NCBI GenBank assembly: GCA_021229015.1
Contig: CM037789.1
Location: 40,088,926 to 40,152,925, forward strand
Source of the DNA: Solen grandis
Lineage: Eukaryota > Mollusca > Bivalvia > Adapedonta > Solenidae
Direction: 5' to 3'
DNA: 64,000 bases
A program made the translations under genes and the position numbers. The stretch's first letter is position 1. Each line of letters starts with the position of its first letter. Shown here piece by piece: positions 1-13,200 of this stretch. The notes under the pieces were generated by a model that did no database searches, was not told the origin of the DNA, and saw only the letters and a program-made list of their open reading frames with translations.

Positions 1-50
1 AAAACGAATGTTCACACATAGGATTTGGGCTTATAAGCATACCAAAAAAA

Positions 51-896
51 ACTAGAACTATCACTGAAGGTGATTCATACCCCCACCCCCTCTTTGCACA
101 CATAGGATTTGGGCTTATAAGCATACCAAAAAAAATATTATCACTAAAGGTGATCAATATCCACACCGGAAGTCTGTCATGTGTAGGAATACAGTTTCAA
201 AAGTTTGCGTGAGTGAAAGACTACATGTATGTAAGGTTTAAAGTTAGTGTGAGCAATGGTTCAAAAGTTTTGGACAATGCTAAAAAGTTTTGACAGACAG
301 ACAGATAGACAGAGAACACACATACAGACAAAAATGCAGTCTAATTATGGTTCACATCCATATTTATTGTTTGCAAAAACCTGTCTTTAAGAATTTACAT
401 TGTGGTTTTCTTATGGACTGCACTTCCTCTCATCAAGATCAATCTACATATGAAGTTTCATCAACCTAGCTACTTTAGTATTGGAGTTATGCTCCGGACA
501 AAATCAAAAGATTAAAAATGACAAAGGGCAATAACTCCTTTCAAAATACATGCAGAGTTATGGTTCTTGTGCACTGCACTTCCTCTCATCAAGATCAATC
601 TACATATGAAGTTTCATCAACCTAGCTACTTTAGTATTTGAGTTATGGTCCGGACAAAATCAAAAGATTAAAAATGACAAAGGGCAATAACTCCTTTCAA
701 AATACATGCAGAGTTATGGTTCTTAGGCACTGCACTTCCTCTCATCAAGGTCTATCTACCTATGAAGTTTCATCAACATAGGTACAGTAGTTTTGGAGAA
801 ATGCTCCGGACAAATATTTGTAGACCAACCGCCGGACCGACCGACCGACAGGGTGACTCCTATATACCCCCCCCAAATTTCATTTGTGGGGGTATA
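51..896 (+). mobile_element. Hairpin-ended repeat (family 1), with about 184-bp internal tandem repeats
   Basis: It starts ctagaactatcactgaaggtg. The body holds two and a half direct repeats of about 184 bp (ctgcacttcctctcatcaag ... agggcaataactcctttcaa). Then come a gacagg/ccgaccgacc segment and a terminal hairpin, tatacccccccaaat / atttgtgggggtata, at 862-896. No coding capacity. This build is typical of non-autonomous rolling-circle (Helitron-like) elements of bivalves; that class is inference. A short direct repeat (cacacataggatttgggctt) at 14 and 97 lies at its left edge. Confidence 0.6.
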
Positions 897-1146
897 AAAA
901 CAACCTCTTAATAGTGACTATATGATTCAATTTCAAATGAGATTTTGGAGTATGTTTGTGCAAGACTGGCAAGTATAGTAAAATTCAATGAATTGTGATT
1001 ATTACAAATTATTTATCATTTATATTAACACTGAATTATGGCTGCAAATCTCTTGAACCAATCAAAATAAACACAAAATCTCAGTGCCTCCTCTCCCCTT
1101 TTTTCCCTCTCTACTTTTCCTTCTAAACACATACACCATTTCATAC

Positions 1147-1226
1147 CGTAATATCTCTAGGATCGTCTTCAGAACTCTCCATGACGGCATAAAATCTCAG
1201 GAGCTGGTTCCATGTGTTCAGGTATA
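1147..1226 (-). CDS. PTCD3: PTCD3 exon 9 (next PPR helix)
   Basis: 80 bp. The carried-over A plus TA makes Ile, followed by YLNTWNQLLRFYAVMESSED, then DPRDIT, ending in phase 0. L-x-T-W/F-N-x-L-L is the PPR first-helix consensus (TYNxLI). The borders are a ttgcag acceptor and a gtatga donor. It is the last exon visible; the rest lies off the left edge. Confidence 0.82.
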
Positions 1227-4200
1227 CTGCAATAAAAATAGTACCAGTGCTTTATCTCACATCTTCAAGCAGTTTATCATAACCTTTACCAAAGAGTTCA
1301 TTTGAAGAATGTAACAAACTGGTCCTGGTTAGAGGTCACACTGTGACCGGGAGGTCATGCTTTGATCCCTGGTCCTGACATACCAAAGTCATTACAAATA
1401 ATCAGCATAATAAAGCTAGGTGAGGTATCATGCAATTTGTTCAGTCTGATATCTATGCCTATGTCATTTAGACATAAATCCAGAGTATGTGTGACATTAA
1501 ACCCATGCAAACAAAACAATGGCATTAATTTAGGTTTGATTCTTCACTTCCATAATTAAAGCCTGTAATTATTATCCGACTAAAGAAAAAAAGGTTACAG
1601 AAACTAAGTTTATGTTACAAGTCAGATAAACAAACCAAAAATACAAAATGATTACACTGTAACATATATTTCTTACATAAACATATGTTAGGTTTGTGAA
1701 GATCTTTTTTTTTTTTTTCAAAAAAAATCCCAAATATCAATCCATAAGGATGTAAATTGAACAGAATGGTACACTACTGGACATGAACATGTAAACAAAT
1801 AAATTTAGGAGGTCTGGAGGACAATAGGGTTTAGAGTTATGTCCCTTTGATACCATTCATTCAGTTTGGTATGTGGGGCTCTTTTGAGGGGTTTGTCTAT
1901 AGAGGGAACACTGGGGTAGCCGCATAAGTACATGCACCATTTCCTTTAACATCTGTAACACACTGGTTGAGAAACATAAATCTTTCAGGAGGCAGCCATC
2001 TTTTTTCTGTATATTGTTTCTCTGCATCGGTCACTGTATACAGCTTGATCAAAACTCATGAGAAAGACAAAAACATGATTTGCTTACTTGGTATGCCTTT
2101 CTCCTGCATCTCGTCCCGGTATATAAGGCCATCAACCTTGCCATCCTGTAAACATGTCATGTTCAGTGTCATACTAGAATAAGCTACAAGCAAATCTTGA
2201 TATACTGGGTACTGGTATATCATTACAGAGGTATTCAGTTTCCACTGTTCTTTCCATTTAAAGCCATTTCCTTTTTCATACAATGGAACTGATACATCAA
2301 AACAGCTAAATACCTAATTATTTTTAATTTTTTTAGATTTTTATTGAATAACTTACTGAGATTTATGCGTTTTGGATATTTGTAGAAATAATGATTTTAT
2401 GTTTTATAATTGTGTGTTAAACATTATAAAATAATTTTATCCCTATACTTCTTACTCAATTTAATTAATAACAAGGCAGTCCAAAGGACAGCTATATCCC
2501 CCGCCGCTGGCCAAATATTAGAATTTGTTTGGTCATAGGATTATGTTCACCTTAACCTGGCATGGTTGTAGCAGACATAGAAGATCAGTTTAAGACAATT
2601 TAACTTTCTGGAGTTATGTATGAATCTCAGAATTCGGAGGCACATATATTAAAAGTTTACTGACAAGTTTTACATGGGAAACAGTACAAAAAGTGAACAT
2701 CAATGAAGTATAGGATGTGTTAGGTAACCACAAAATACATGTGTAACTCAATTAAAAACTTTATATATCATGACATAATTTGTATGATTGTGAACATGAC
2801 ATACTATTATTTACCGAGTACAATAAATCACTGTGGAAGTGCAATCCAGGTCAAGAAGTGGTCTGTGTAAGGCGCGGACACGAAAATAACATTTGACCTG
2901 CAAGTATGACCTTGACCTTGAGCCAGCGTGACCGCCTCATGCCTTCTGCACATCAGCTCAATGAGGTTAACATTTTAGTCGAGTTTGAAGAAAATGTGTC
3001 CAAGCGTTCATGAGATATGGAGCTGACACGAAAATAACATTTGACCTGCAAGTATGACCTTGACCTTGAGCCAGCGTGACTGCCTCATGCCTTCTGCACA
3101 TCAGCTCAATGAGGTTAACATTTTAGCCAAGTTTGAAGAAAATGTGTCCAAGCGTTCATGAGATATGGAGCGGACACGAAAATGTTTCGGACACACTGAC
3201 GCACGGACGGACGGACGAAGGGCATTCCTATAACCCCCCTCCCGCTTCGCGGCGGGGGATTAATAACAGGGTAAAACTGCTACATTATTTGACTATTTTC
3301 ATCGAAACTCAATTTTTTTCGATGGGATGTGAAGCTTATCTGTACCTCTGGACATGACTGAAATTCCCTACAGAACATTCTAGCGCGTATTTCTTGATTT
3401 CATGTTGATTTTGATAATTAGCTTAACTAACAAACAAGAGGGCCATGATGGCCCTGAATCGCTCACCTGATTATAAATGAGCAACATATGTTTTCATATT
3501 GACCTACTTTTTGACATCACATGACCCACTTTCGAGCTTGACCAAGATTTATAGAAACAGACATTCAGACCAATTTTCATGAAGATTGGGCCAAAAATGT
3601 GGCCGCTATAGTGTTAACAAGGTTTTTCTAAGATTTGACCTAATGACCTACTTTTTGACCCCACATGACCGAATTTCGAACCTGTCCAAAAGGTTTTCCT
3701 AAGATTTGACCTCATGACCTACATTTTGACCCCACATGACCCAAATTCGAACTTGTCCAAGATTTTATGGAGACAAACATTCTGACCAAGTTTCATGAAG
3801 ATTGGGCAAAAAATATGGCCTCTAGAGTGTTAACAAGCCAAATTGTTGACGATGAATGACGCACGACGGACGACGGGCGATCACAAAAGCTCACCTGAGC
3901 ATGTTGTGCTCAGGTGAGCTAAAAACTGCCACTTGAGAAAATAATTTCCTAAGATCTGAACTAATTCTGCCAGACCTTTTTTTTACAAATTGTACCACAC
4001 CCTACCTGGCACATCCCCTGGACCATCCAGTTGTAGGCATCTGCTGTCTTCTCCTTCAGGTCCAAAAACAAATCTTCAGCTACATGAAAGTCACTGCAAT
4101 CAAACACAGATTGTTTTTATTTTACTACTGAGATGAAAACTTCTAAATATTTTTAAAAAAAATTCACATCTCAACTACAACTTAATGAAAAACACACACA

Positions 4201-7200
4201 CACGTAGAACTAACTTGGGTTTAACTAGAACTGCCATTGTCAAGGCGTAAATACCCCTCGCATGCCACTTTGTCACAGGGATTTTTGAAATGACTCAAAT
4301 GAGGGTTACAGTTCTTTGGCACTGCACTTCAATGAGATCTATCCACATATGAAGTTTCATATTGATTCTTTTATCCTTTTTGATTTATGGTTCAGACAAA
4401 AATTAAGTATGAAAATTTACAAAGGGCATTAACTCCAAAAATACACGACAGAGAGTTATGGTTCTTGGTCACTGCACTCCCCTCAATAAGATCTATCCAT
4501 ATATGAAGTTTCATCATGATTCCTTTCATACTTTTTTAATTACGGCCTGGACAAAAATTAAGTATAAAAGTTACATATGAAATTTCATCTTATATCTCTT
4601 ATACTTTTTGAGTTATAGCCCGGACAAAAATCCCAACAGACAGCCGGATGGACAGCCAGGCAAGCTGATGCAGTATACCACCCTTACAACTTTGTGCGAT
4701 TGGTATAACAACCAATCAACAGCAGAAATTAATAATTACAATTGAGGCATAAATAGTAAAACTTACCTAGGAATTGACAGAGAGCAATATAATGTCCTGT
4801 TGAATATGTCTTTTTTTAGTGCAGTTCCAGAATTGATTTTACGGGAGGGGTGGACGGCACATTAATCTTTTTTTATGTGTGTAGGTATCTCGACCTAATA
4901 TAATTTTATGTTTAGTGGGGTGTCTTAGTATTTCGTAATTTGGGTAATTAGGTCATTGCAAAAATAAAAATTCCGTACACCCCTTTGGATAATTACGGGT
5001 AGTTTTACTCTATGTGTGAATGACAACTTTAATCTCAGCCAATTGAGTTTCACACATCTACGTGAACTTGGGATATAATTAATCCAAGGGTTTGTTTCCG
5101 AATCGGCTCAGTCACCTCCTATTGTATGTGCATGCGCACAAGATACACAAAATGGCGTAGTCAAAATGGTCCCTTGACCAAGTTGGCAGTTGGCTGCAAG
5201 GATGTGGATTAGGCTATTTGACTGAGAGATTTAAAGGTATAAAACCTATTTCCATTGTTTTTATTTAATGCAAACTCTATTTTTTTTTTTTATCTGTCAC
5301 CCATTAACTCAAATGTTCGAAAGGAAAATCATAAAATCAGGGGGAAGGGTGTACAGGAAAAATTCATAATTGTAATTGGTTGGACACAAGGAAAATAAAA
5401 AAATGTGGGTAGTGGGGTTTCAAGAAAAGTGCCTTCCATCCCCACCCCTTTAAAATTATTCTCTGGAACTGCCCTTACCTATGTTCTTCTATTTGATTAA
5501 TTATCTTAATTTCATAATGCACAATGTATTTTTTTCAATGCAAAGGACCCTGGATAATCAAGAGCACTCATTTTATCTGTAAAAGACCCCAATTAATTAT
5601 CAAGACAAATTTACAGTCAATCTGTGTTTCCTCTCTTGTATGTGATATTTCTTAGGTCAAAGGTCAAACTAGCTTGTAAAAAAAAAAAAATCAGATTTAA
5701 GATTGGTGGAAAATAATCCATGCATTTCACAGAAGACTCATCTTAGATGTCCTCTTCACTGTAAATCCCAACTTGACTTGACTATTTGGTTTACCGTCGC
5801 TTTGACAGTATTTCAGTCATATTGCGACGTCCAGCTAATTACAGGTGGAGGAAGACCCCGAATGCATGGAGGCATCTGGGTAGAAGCACTGACCTACCAC
5901 AAGCCAGCTGGAAGGTGAGGGGCTGAGTGAGTGTTAAAGTCAGCGACTTTACCCTCTTGGCCATGGAGGCCCACCCCCTAACTTGCTTGCTGGGGGTATA
6001 ATATCAAAATATCTATATAAATGATTTTTCTGGAATGAGGCAATGAACAGATAAATTACTATTGGACCTGCTTTATAGAGATTAGCTATTTTTTCAACAC
6101 AAACAAGGTCATAACAATTGTTCACATATCAATGTTTGTGGGTAAGTTCTATTGTAAGCAGATCAAAAGGTCACTATTGGGATCTATCCATTTCAACTCA
6201 CCCAGGTTGTACCCCAGACTTCAGATTTTGCAGTATTTCCTCCGGTTCCTGCTTTTCTGGTGGGTCAATACCCCGGAACACACACAGTAACTCTAGCAGG
6301 GACAGCTTCATCTCCTCTGACAGCGACATACCTGTGTATAAAGTTAAAGTCATGGTAACAAGGAATCTACTGCAATGTTTGACATGAATGTCTTGGAGTC
6401 TGAGATATCTGAACAATTTACCTCATGACTTGACTTGACTATTTGAGTTTACCGTCGCTTCTACAGTATTTCAGTCATATAGCGATGTTCAGCTTATTAC
6501 AGGTGGAGGAAGACCCCGAATGCACGGAGGCATCTGGGTAGAACCACCCACCTACCACAAGCCATCTGGAAGGCTTCCTCACATGAAAATCCGAATGACC
6601 CTGTCGGGATTTGAACCTACGCGGTAAGGAGCTGAGTTCTTTACCTCATGAATATTCATGAACATGTACAAAAATAAAGACATGATACATATGATTTACT
6701 GAATTTTAAATAGTACATGAAACTACAATTTTTTTCTTAGCCATGCTGATTGTAAGAAATCTGCCCTACAATACTGTATAAGCAAACAGTGGAGATCCTG
6801 GGTCAGCTCTGCTTGCCAAGGTCTCAAAGTCGGTCTTAATCAGGTCAAGGCCGGTGACACAAAAATGAAGCAACATTAAACAATCATAAGGTTGGTATTA
6901 ATGTGTAAGCATGCTGACACACACAATGACATGTTCCCTGGAAAACTGGACAAGTTCATATTCAGCTGAAAATGCATGCCACAAATCACAAAATAAAGAC
7001 CACTGATGAATGAACTACAGAAAAAAAACAACTGAATGACCCCTGACCTTGCTGTTTCATTGTCTTGTACACCTCAACTGCATCCTTGACTTTCCTCTGT
7101 TCAATCCTCTCCTGCAGAGCCGGCTCCCCAGGGACCTTGTGGACGTAAGGTTTCACCTGTGACTGAAAGTCCTGCAAAACAATTTTAAATTTCCCAGGTT

Positions 7201-10200
7201 TCATTCCATATTAACCCTTTCCCTCATCGAGGACACCATGAAAAGACCTATGCGAACAGCATAAAACCAGATCAGCCTGCGAGTTACTCATAATATAACC
7301 TACATTTTAGGTGGTGCCCAGAGTAAAGATATACAAATGATTAGGTTCCATGGCTTTTCTACTAATATTGTATGTTCATAAGTGTAACATTTTTAGTATA
7401 TGATTTACACTTATTTGATATTAACAAGTGTGACAAGTGAATTCTACAGCCATTTGACAACTGTCTACTTTCAGGCTGAAGTTTGAACACTACGAGGCCT
7501 TGATGAATGTGTTCATAAACAGCAAGGAAGTGGATATGCTCTGGTATGTACATGATGGAGGATGCAAAATAACACCTACAGTAATGTGTCAGCCATTATT
7601 TTGTAACCGTTTGATTGATTTTCAGTGAGACAATTCCAAAATAAATATGCATGATATGACTAGAAACATGTGTCTGTTTGATTAAGATCAAATTAGTAGC
7701 CATAATAATATCAAGCCATAAACAAAGGATTGACAGGTTGGATAGCTTTATAAACTTTACATTCCTTGATAGATACTTTAACCCTTTCCCTCATAGAGGA
7801 CACCATGAAAAGACCTATGCGAACAGCATAAAACCAGATCAGCCTGCGAGTATCATACGCGATACAGAACATAGGAAAAAGGAAAATAAACCCCAGGAGA
7901 TATGACAGTGAAACTAACATGATAACAGGAAAATCCCTTTTGAACCCCAAATTTGCTTATTCGGACTCTAACTTAATTTAGATTTATGGGATTTTAAAAT
8001 TAGCTTGCTTTATTAACCCTTTCCCTCATAGAGGAAACCATGAAAAGACCTATGCGAACAACATAAAACCAGATCAGCCTGCGAGTAACTCGCAGGCTGA
8101 TCAGGTTTTATGCTGTTTGCTGCTCCTCAGTGGTCTGGAAATGAGGATTTTGTAATTAAATTGGTAAGGTTTAACTGTGGTTTTCTGCAGATCAGGCTTT
8201 ATGTGGTACCTATTGAGTGCGTCAAAATGAGTCTATATGAGGGAAAGGGTTAAAGATAATGCTGCCTGTTGTATAGCATAAATGTATATATATGTTGCAC
8301 CTAATAACCCAATGATTTTAGAGACTTAACAACTATTTGATTGAAATAAGGAAGTATATAATTATACAGTATGTATGGGATGTCTTTGACCCTCATTTAC
8401 CTATTGACGAGGAAAACAAAATTTATCTTATCAAAAAAAAAAAGATTCTGAGTGAAGGTAAATCTCTTTATCAAGTTATGGTATTTATCTTATTTTTTGT
8501 CTGTTTATTTTCCTACAGTATATAATCAATATTTGAAAACAATTAGATTTACTTATTGGAGAAACATGATTGGAGTGTTTCAAAAATGAGCAAACAGGAC
8601 ATCAGTCTCAAAACCCTCAATTGTCTGCTGCAAATCAGGCCTTTGTGTCATTGGTAATCGCCAGATCATTGTCCTTGGTTGCCAATTAATGACATATCTG
8701 CGAATATACAGAGGCCATCCCTCCCTTACACTATGTCCCCTTGGGTGCTTAACCCTTTCCCTCATAGAGGTAACCATGAAAAGACCTATGCGAACAGCAT
8801 AAAACCAGATTAGCCTGCGAGTAACTCGCAGGCTGATCAGGTTTTATGCTGTTCGCTGCTCCTCAGTGGTCTGGAAATGAGGACTTTATAATTAAAATTT
8901 GGTAAGGTTTACTGTGGTTTTCTGCAGATCAGGCTTTATGTGGTAACTATTGAGTGCGTCAAAATGAGTCTATATGAGGGAAAGGGTTGAAGTGTACTTG
9001 TATAAGTAAATCTCACACACCAGCGTCTAAAATGTCCTACAAAAATGTGTATTGGTATAAACTTAGTGGTAATTACTGAAAAAAAAAAAAGAACAAAAAC
9101 TTAATGCTTGAGCTGGTAGCCTTACCTTAACTGGAGGAAAGGCAGCGTCATGCTCAAATATGTGGGGGTAAGAGTCTATGATAAAACGAGCAGCTCGGCG
9201 TCCTGAGGCCCGGCTGAGACTGAATACTTTCTGAAATAAAAAAAAAAAATACATTGTCAAACATGTTTACTATTTAAATAATAAAACATTAACCAGCAAA
9301 ACCTCAGACCTCAGACCACATTGGCCCACATGTACTCTGTAGAGAATACAAAGTAATACTGAAGCCACAAATAAAACAATAACTACCATTGAAGATGATG
9401 AATACCAACAGGCGCTGCACAGTTACTGTTACCATGTCAGAGACAGTCTTAACACATTAAGGATGAAAATAAAAAAATTAAGCTCTATAACATGTATTGC
9501 AGACAAAGAAAGAGCAATAATTAAAATTAAACTGATCATAACATGCCATGGATATGTGCAACCAGAGCTGGTACATTTTAAGTTGTTATGATATATGCCA
9601 ATACATAGATTTCAAGAAGTACATCAACAAACTGGTACTTGAGTAAATTAAATATATTATTTTACTTTCATGGACAATTTACCAGTGTAAATTTTGCTTG
9701 TGATACTTAAAACAAGCCAGGATTGTTTAGTTTTGATGATGTTATTGATTATTGTATTGAAATAATCTTAGACCTGTTTTAAAAATGTTTAAGCCAAAAT
9801 TTTCATTGCCAAAAAAATTGCTAGTGGTTTAAAATGTCACTCCCAAACTTCATTTTCTACTCACATTTTGCTGAAATGCAAGTGTTAATTTTGAGCCCAG
9901 CACAGCATACAAGAGTCAACTGAACAATTTACAGCCAAGGTGCATTACTTACTGCTTCTCCTGCATGTCTTGGACGAAGACCTGGATCATCAACAAAGTA
10001 GTAATGAGTGCCAGTAGGGTCCTAAAATAAGAAAAAATCTTCATGTAACTCTTCAAAATTTTGGGTCCCTAAAAGGTACCTACTCCCAATGAGAATCCAA
10101 TGCTTTCCTGAAAATCTTAGGCAAAATCAAAACCAAAATTGAAGTAAATTTTCAGATTATTGTTGCTCTAATTCTTTTAAAGGATGGAACCAGTTTCCTG

Positions 10201-13200
10201 ACAGCAGAGGACATGGTAGACCATGGAAGATGAGATCTGAATGTGTCAAGACCGACCTGAAGCTGGCGAACATTGATCAGCAAAACAGAGATGCATGAGA
10301 GAAGATGAATACTATAACCACTTGCTGCCTTACCAGAACATGAGTCACTTGCAGCCAATGAAAATTAAATCAGGATCAAGCTAACAAATGGAAAAGAAAA
10401 TGACTAAAAAAATGATAATCATACATATAATGTCAGAATACTTACACATTTAGGTACATATATCAACAAATCCTTAATTTATTGCAATTTATCCGTTTTT
10501 TAATCTGTGAAACTTGTCATTATTTTTCCAAACTTAATGAAGCCTGGTCCTTTCCCCAAATTACTATGACAACTCACATAGGACAACATCAAGTCTCCAT
10601 CAAGTCATTCTTCTAACAGAGGAGAATGCCGAGCCCTCAAGCCTCTAGTCAGTCCAAACACAGGGCTTTTTGTGTTTGAGAAGTTTTCAGTCAGAACAGC
10701 AAAAGTTGATGGGCAACTCTGACAGAATGTTTAATTTGAAATTCTCTTCTAGGTAGATCATTCTGACGGTTACAACTGATCACAACTTTTAAATAGGAAA
10801 GGCTGTGTTAGTTGTAACATGAATTTGCTATGCATAATATTTATGATTAAACAAGAGCTGTCAGAGGACAGCACGCTTGACTATTCAAAATGCTTGTTGG
10901 TAAATCAAATGAAATCTATTTCAATTCCTGCCCTTCACATACCCTGTATATAATAATAATCAAAAATGATATTCCTTGATAGTCTGATACTCCTTAATAT
11001 TTTTTTGAAATCTAAAATCAATCCCATGCCTAGTTACTGAGACATAAGCATAATAACACTATGCATGAAAAATTTAACCAAGTATCAAGTTAGAAAAAGG
11101 CCATAATTTGTATAAAATTCAGTCAAAAGTTATCCTCCTTGGTTCTGTGATGCCCCTGAATACACTCCTTAACTTTCTGGTCAATTCCATAAACAGTTTC
11201 TGAGATATAAGCTGGATAGTAGCTGGAATGCACAAATTTAACCAAAATTCTAAGTTAAAAGGGGGCCATAATTTTTAATATATTCCATCAAGTGTTATCT
11301 TCCTTTATAGTATGATACCCCTAAACATATTAAAGATGTTTCAAATCAATCCCATGTCTGGATACTGAGATATAAGCATGAAAGTACTTTGCATGCAAAA
11401 CTTTAACCAAAATTTCTAAGTTAAAAAGGGACCATAATTTGTAAAATATTCCATCAAGAATTATCTACTGTGAAAGTATGATACCCCTAAACATATTAAA
11501 GATGTTTCAAATCAATCGCATGCCTGGAACAGTCTCCATGATGAATGACATACAATTTCTTTCAATTGGTCATTCACCTTCCACACTGTACTTAAGTAAA
11601 TTGTTGGGTGAACTGCCCATCTGCTAGCCTTTGGTGGCATTAAATAATTCAAAGAAAATCAAATAAACCAAATTCCTACTGTAGAGGCCAGTGTGTATAG
11701 ATGTAGATACTTACATGGCCTATTGCAGAAGCCAATGTGTATAGATGTAGATACTTACACGGCCTACTGTAGAAGCCAGTGTGTATAGATGTAGATACTT
11801 ACATGGCCTACTGTAGAAGCCAGTGTGTATAGATGTAGATACTTACATGGCCTACTGTAGAAGCCAGTGTGTATAGATGTAGATACTTACATGGCCTACT
11901 GTAGAAGCCAGTGTGTATAGATGTAGATACTTACATGGCCTACTGTAGAAGCCAGTGTGTATAGATGTAGATACTTACATGGCCTACTGTAGAAGCCAGT
12001 GTGTATAGATGTAGATACTTACATTGCCTACTGTAGAAGCCAGTGTGTATAGATGTAGATACTTACATGGCCTACTGTAGAAGCCAGTGTGTATAGATGT
12101 AGATACTTACATGGCCTACTGTAGAAGCCAGTGTGTATAGATGTAGATACTTACATGGCCTACTGTAGAAGCCAGTGTGTATAGATGTAGATACTTACAT
12201 GGCCTACTGTAGAAGCCAGTGTGTATAGATGTAGATACTTACATGGCCTACTGTAGAAGCCAATGTGTATAGATGTAGATACTTACATGGCCTACTGTAG
12301 AGGCCAATGTGTATAGATGTAGATACTTACATGGCCTACTGTAGAAGCCAGTGTGTATAGATGTAGATACTTACATGGCCTACTGCAGAAGCCAGTGTGT
12401 ATAGATGTAGATACTTACATGGTCTACTGTAGAAGCCAATGTGTATAGATGTAGATACTTACATGGCCTACTGTAGAAGCCAGTGTGTATAGATGTAGAT
12501 ACTTACATGGTCTACTGTAGAAGCCAGTGTGTATAGATGTAGATACTTACATGGCCTACTGTAGAGTCCAGTGTGTATAGATGTAGATACTTACATGGCC
12601 TACTGTAGAAGCCAGTGTGTATAGATGTAGATACTTACATGGCCTACTGTAGAAGCCAGTGTGTATAGATGTAGATACTTACATGGCCTACTGTAGAGTC
12701 CAGTGTGTATAGATGTAGATACTTACATGGTCTACTGTAGAAGCCAATGTGTATAGATGTAGATACTTACATGGCCTACTGTAGAAGCCAGTGTGTATAG
12801 ATGTAGATACTTACATGGTCTACTGTAGAAGCCAGTGTGTATAGATGTAGATACTTACATGGCCTACTGTAGAAGCCAGTGTGTATAGATGTAGATACTT
12901 ACATGGCCTACTGTAGAAGCCAGTGTGTAAAGATGTAGATACTTACATGGCCTATTGCAGAAGCCAGTGTGTATAGACGTATATACTTGCATGTCTACTG
13001 TAGAAGCCAGTGTGTGTTGATGTAGATACTTGCCTACTGTAGAAGCCAGTGTGTATAGATGTAGATACTTACATGGCCTACTGCAGAAGCCAGTGTGTAT
13101 AGATGTAGATACTTGCATGTCTACTGTAGAAGCCAGTGTGTATAGATGTAGATACTTACATGGCCTACTGTAGAAGCCAATGTGTATAGATGTAGATACT

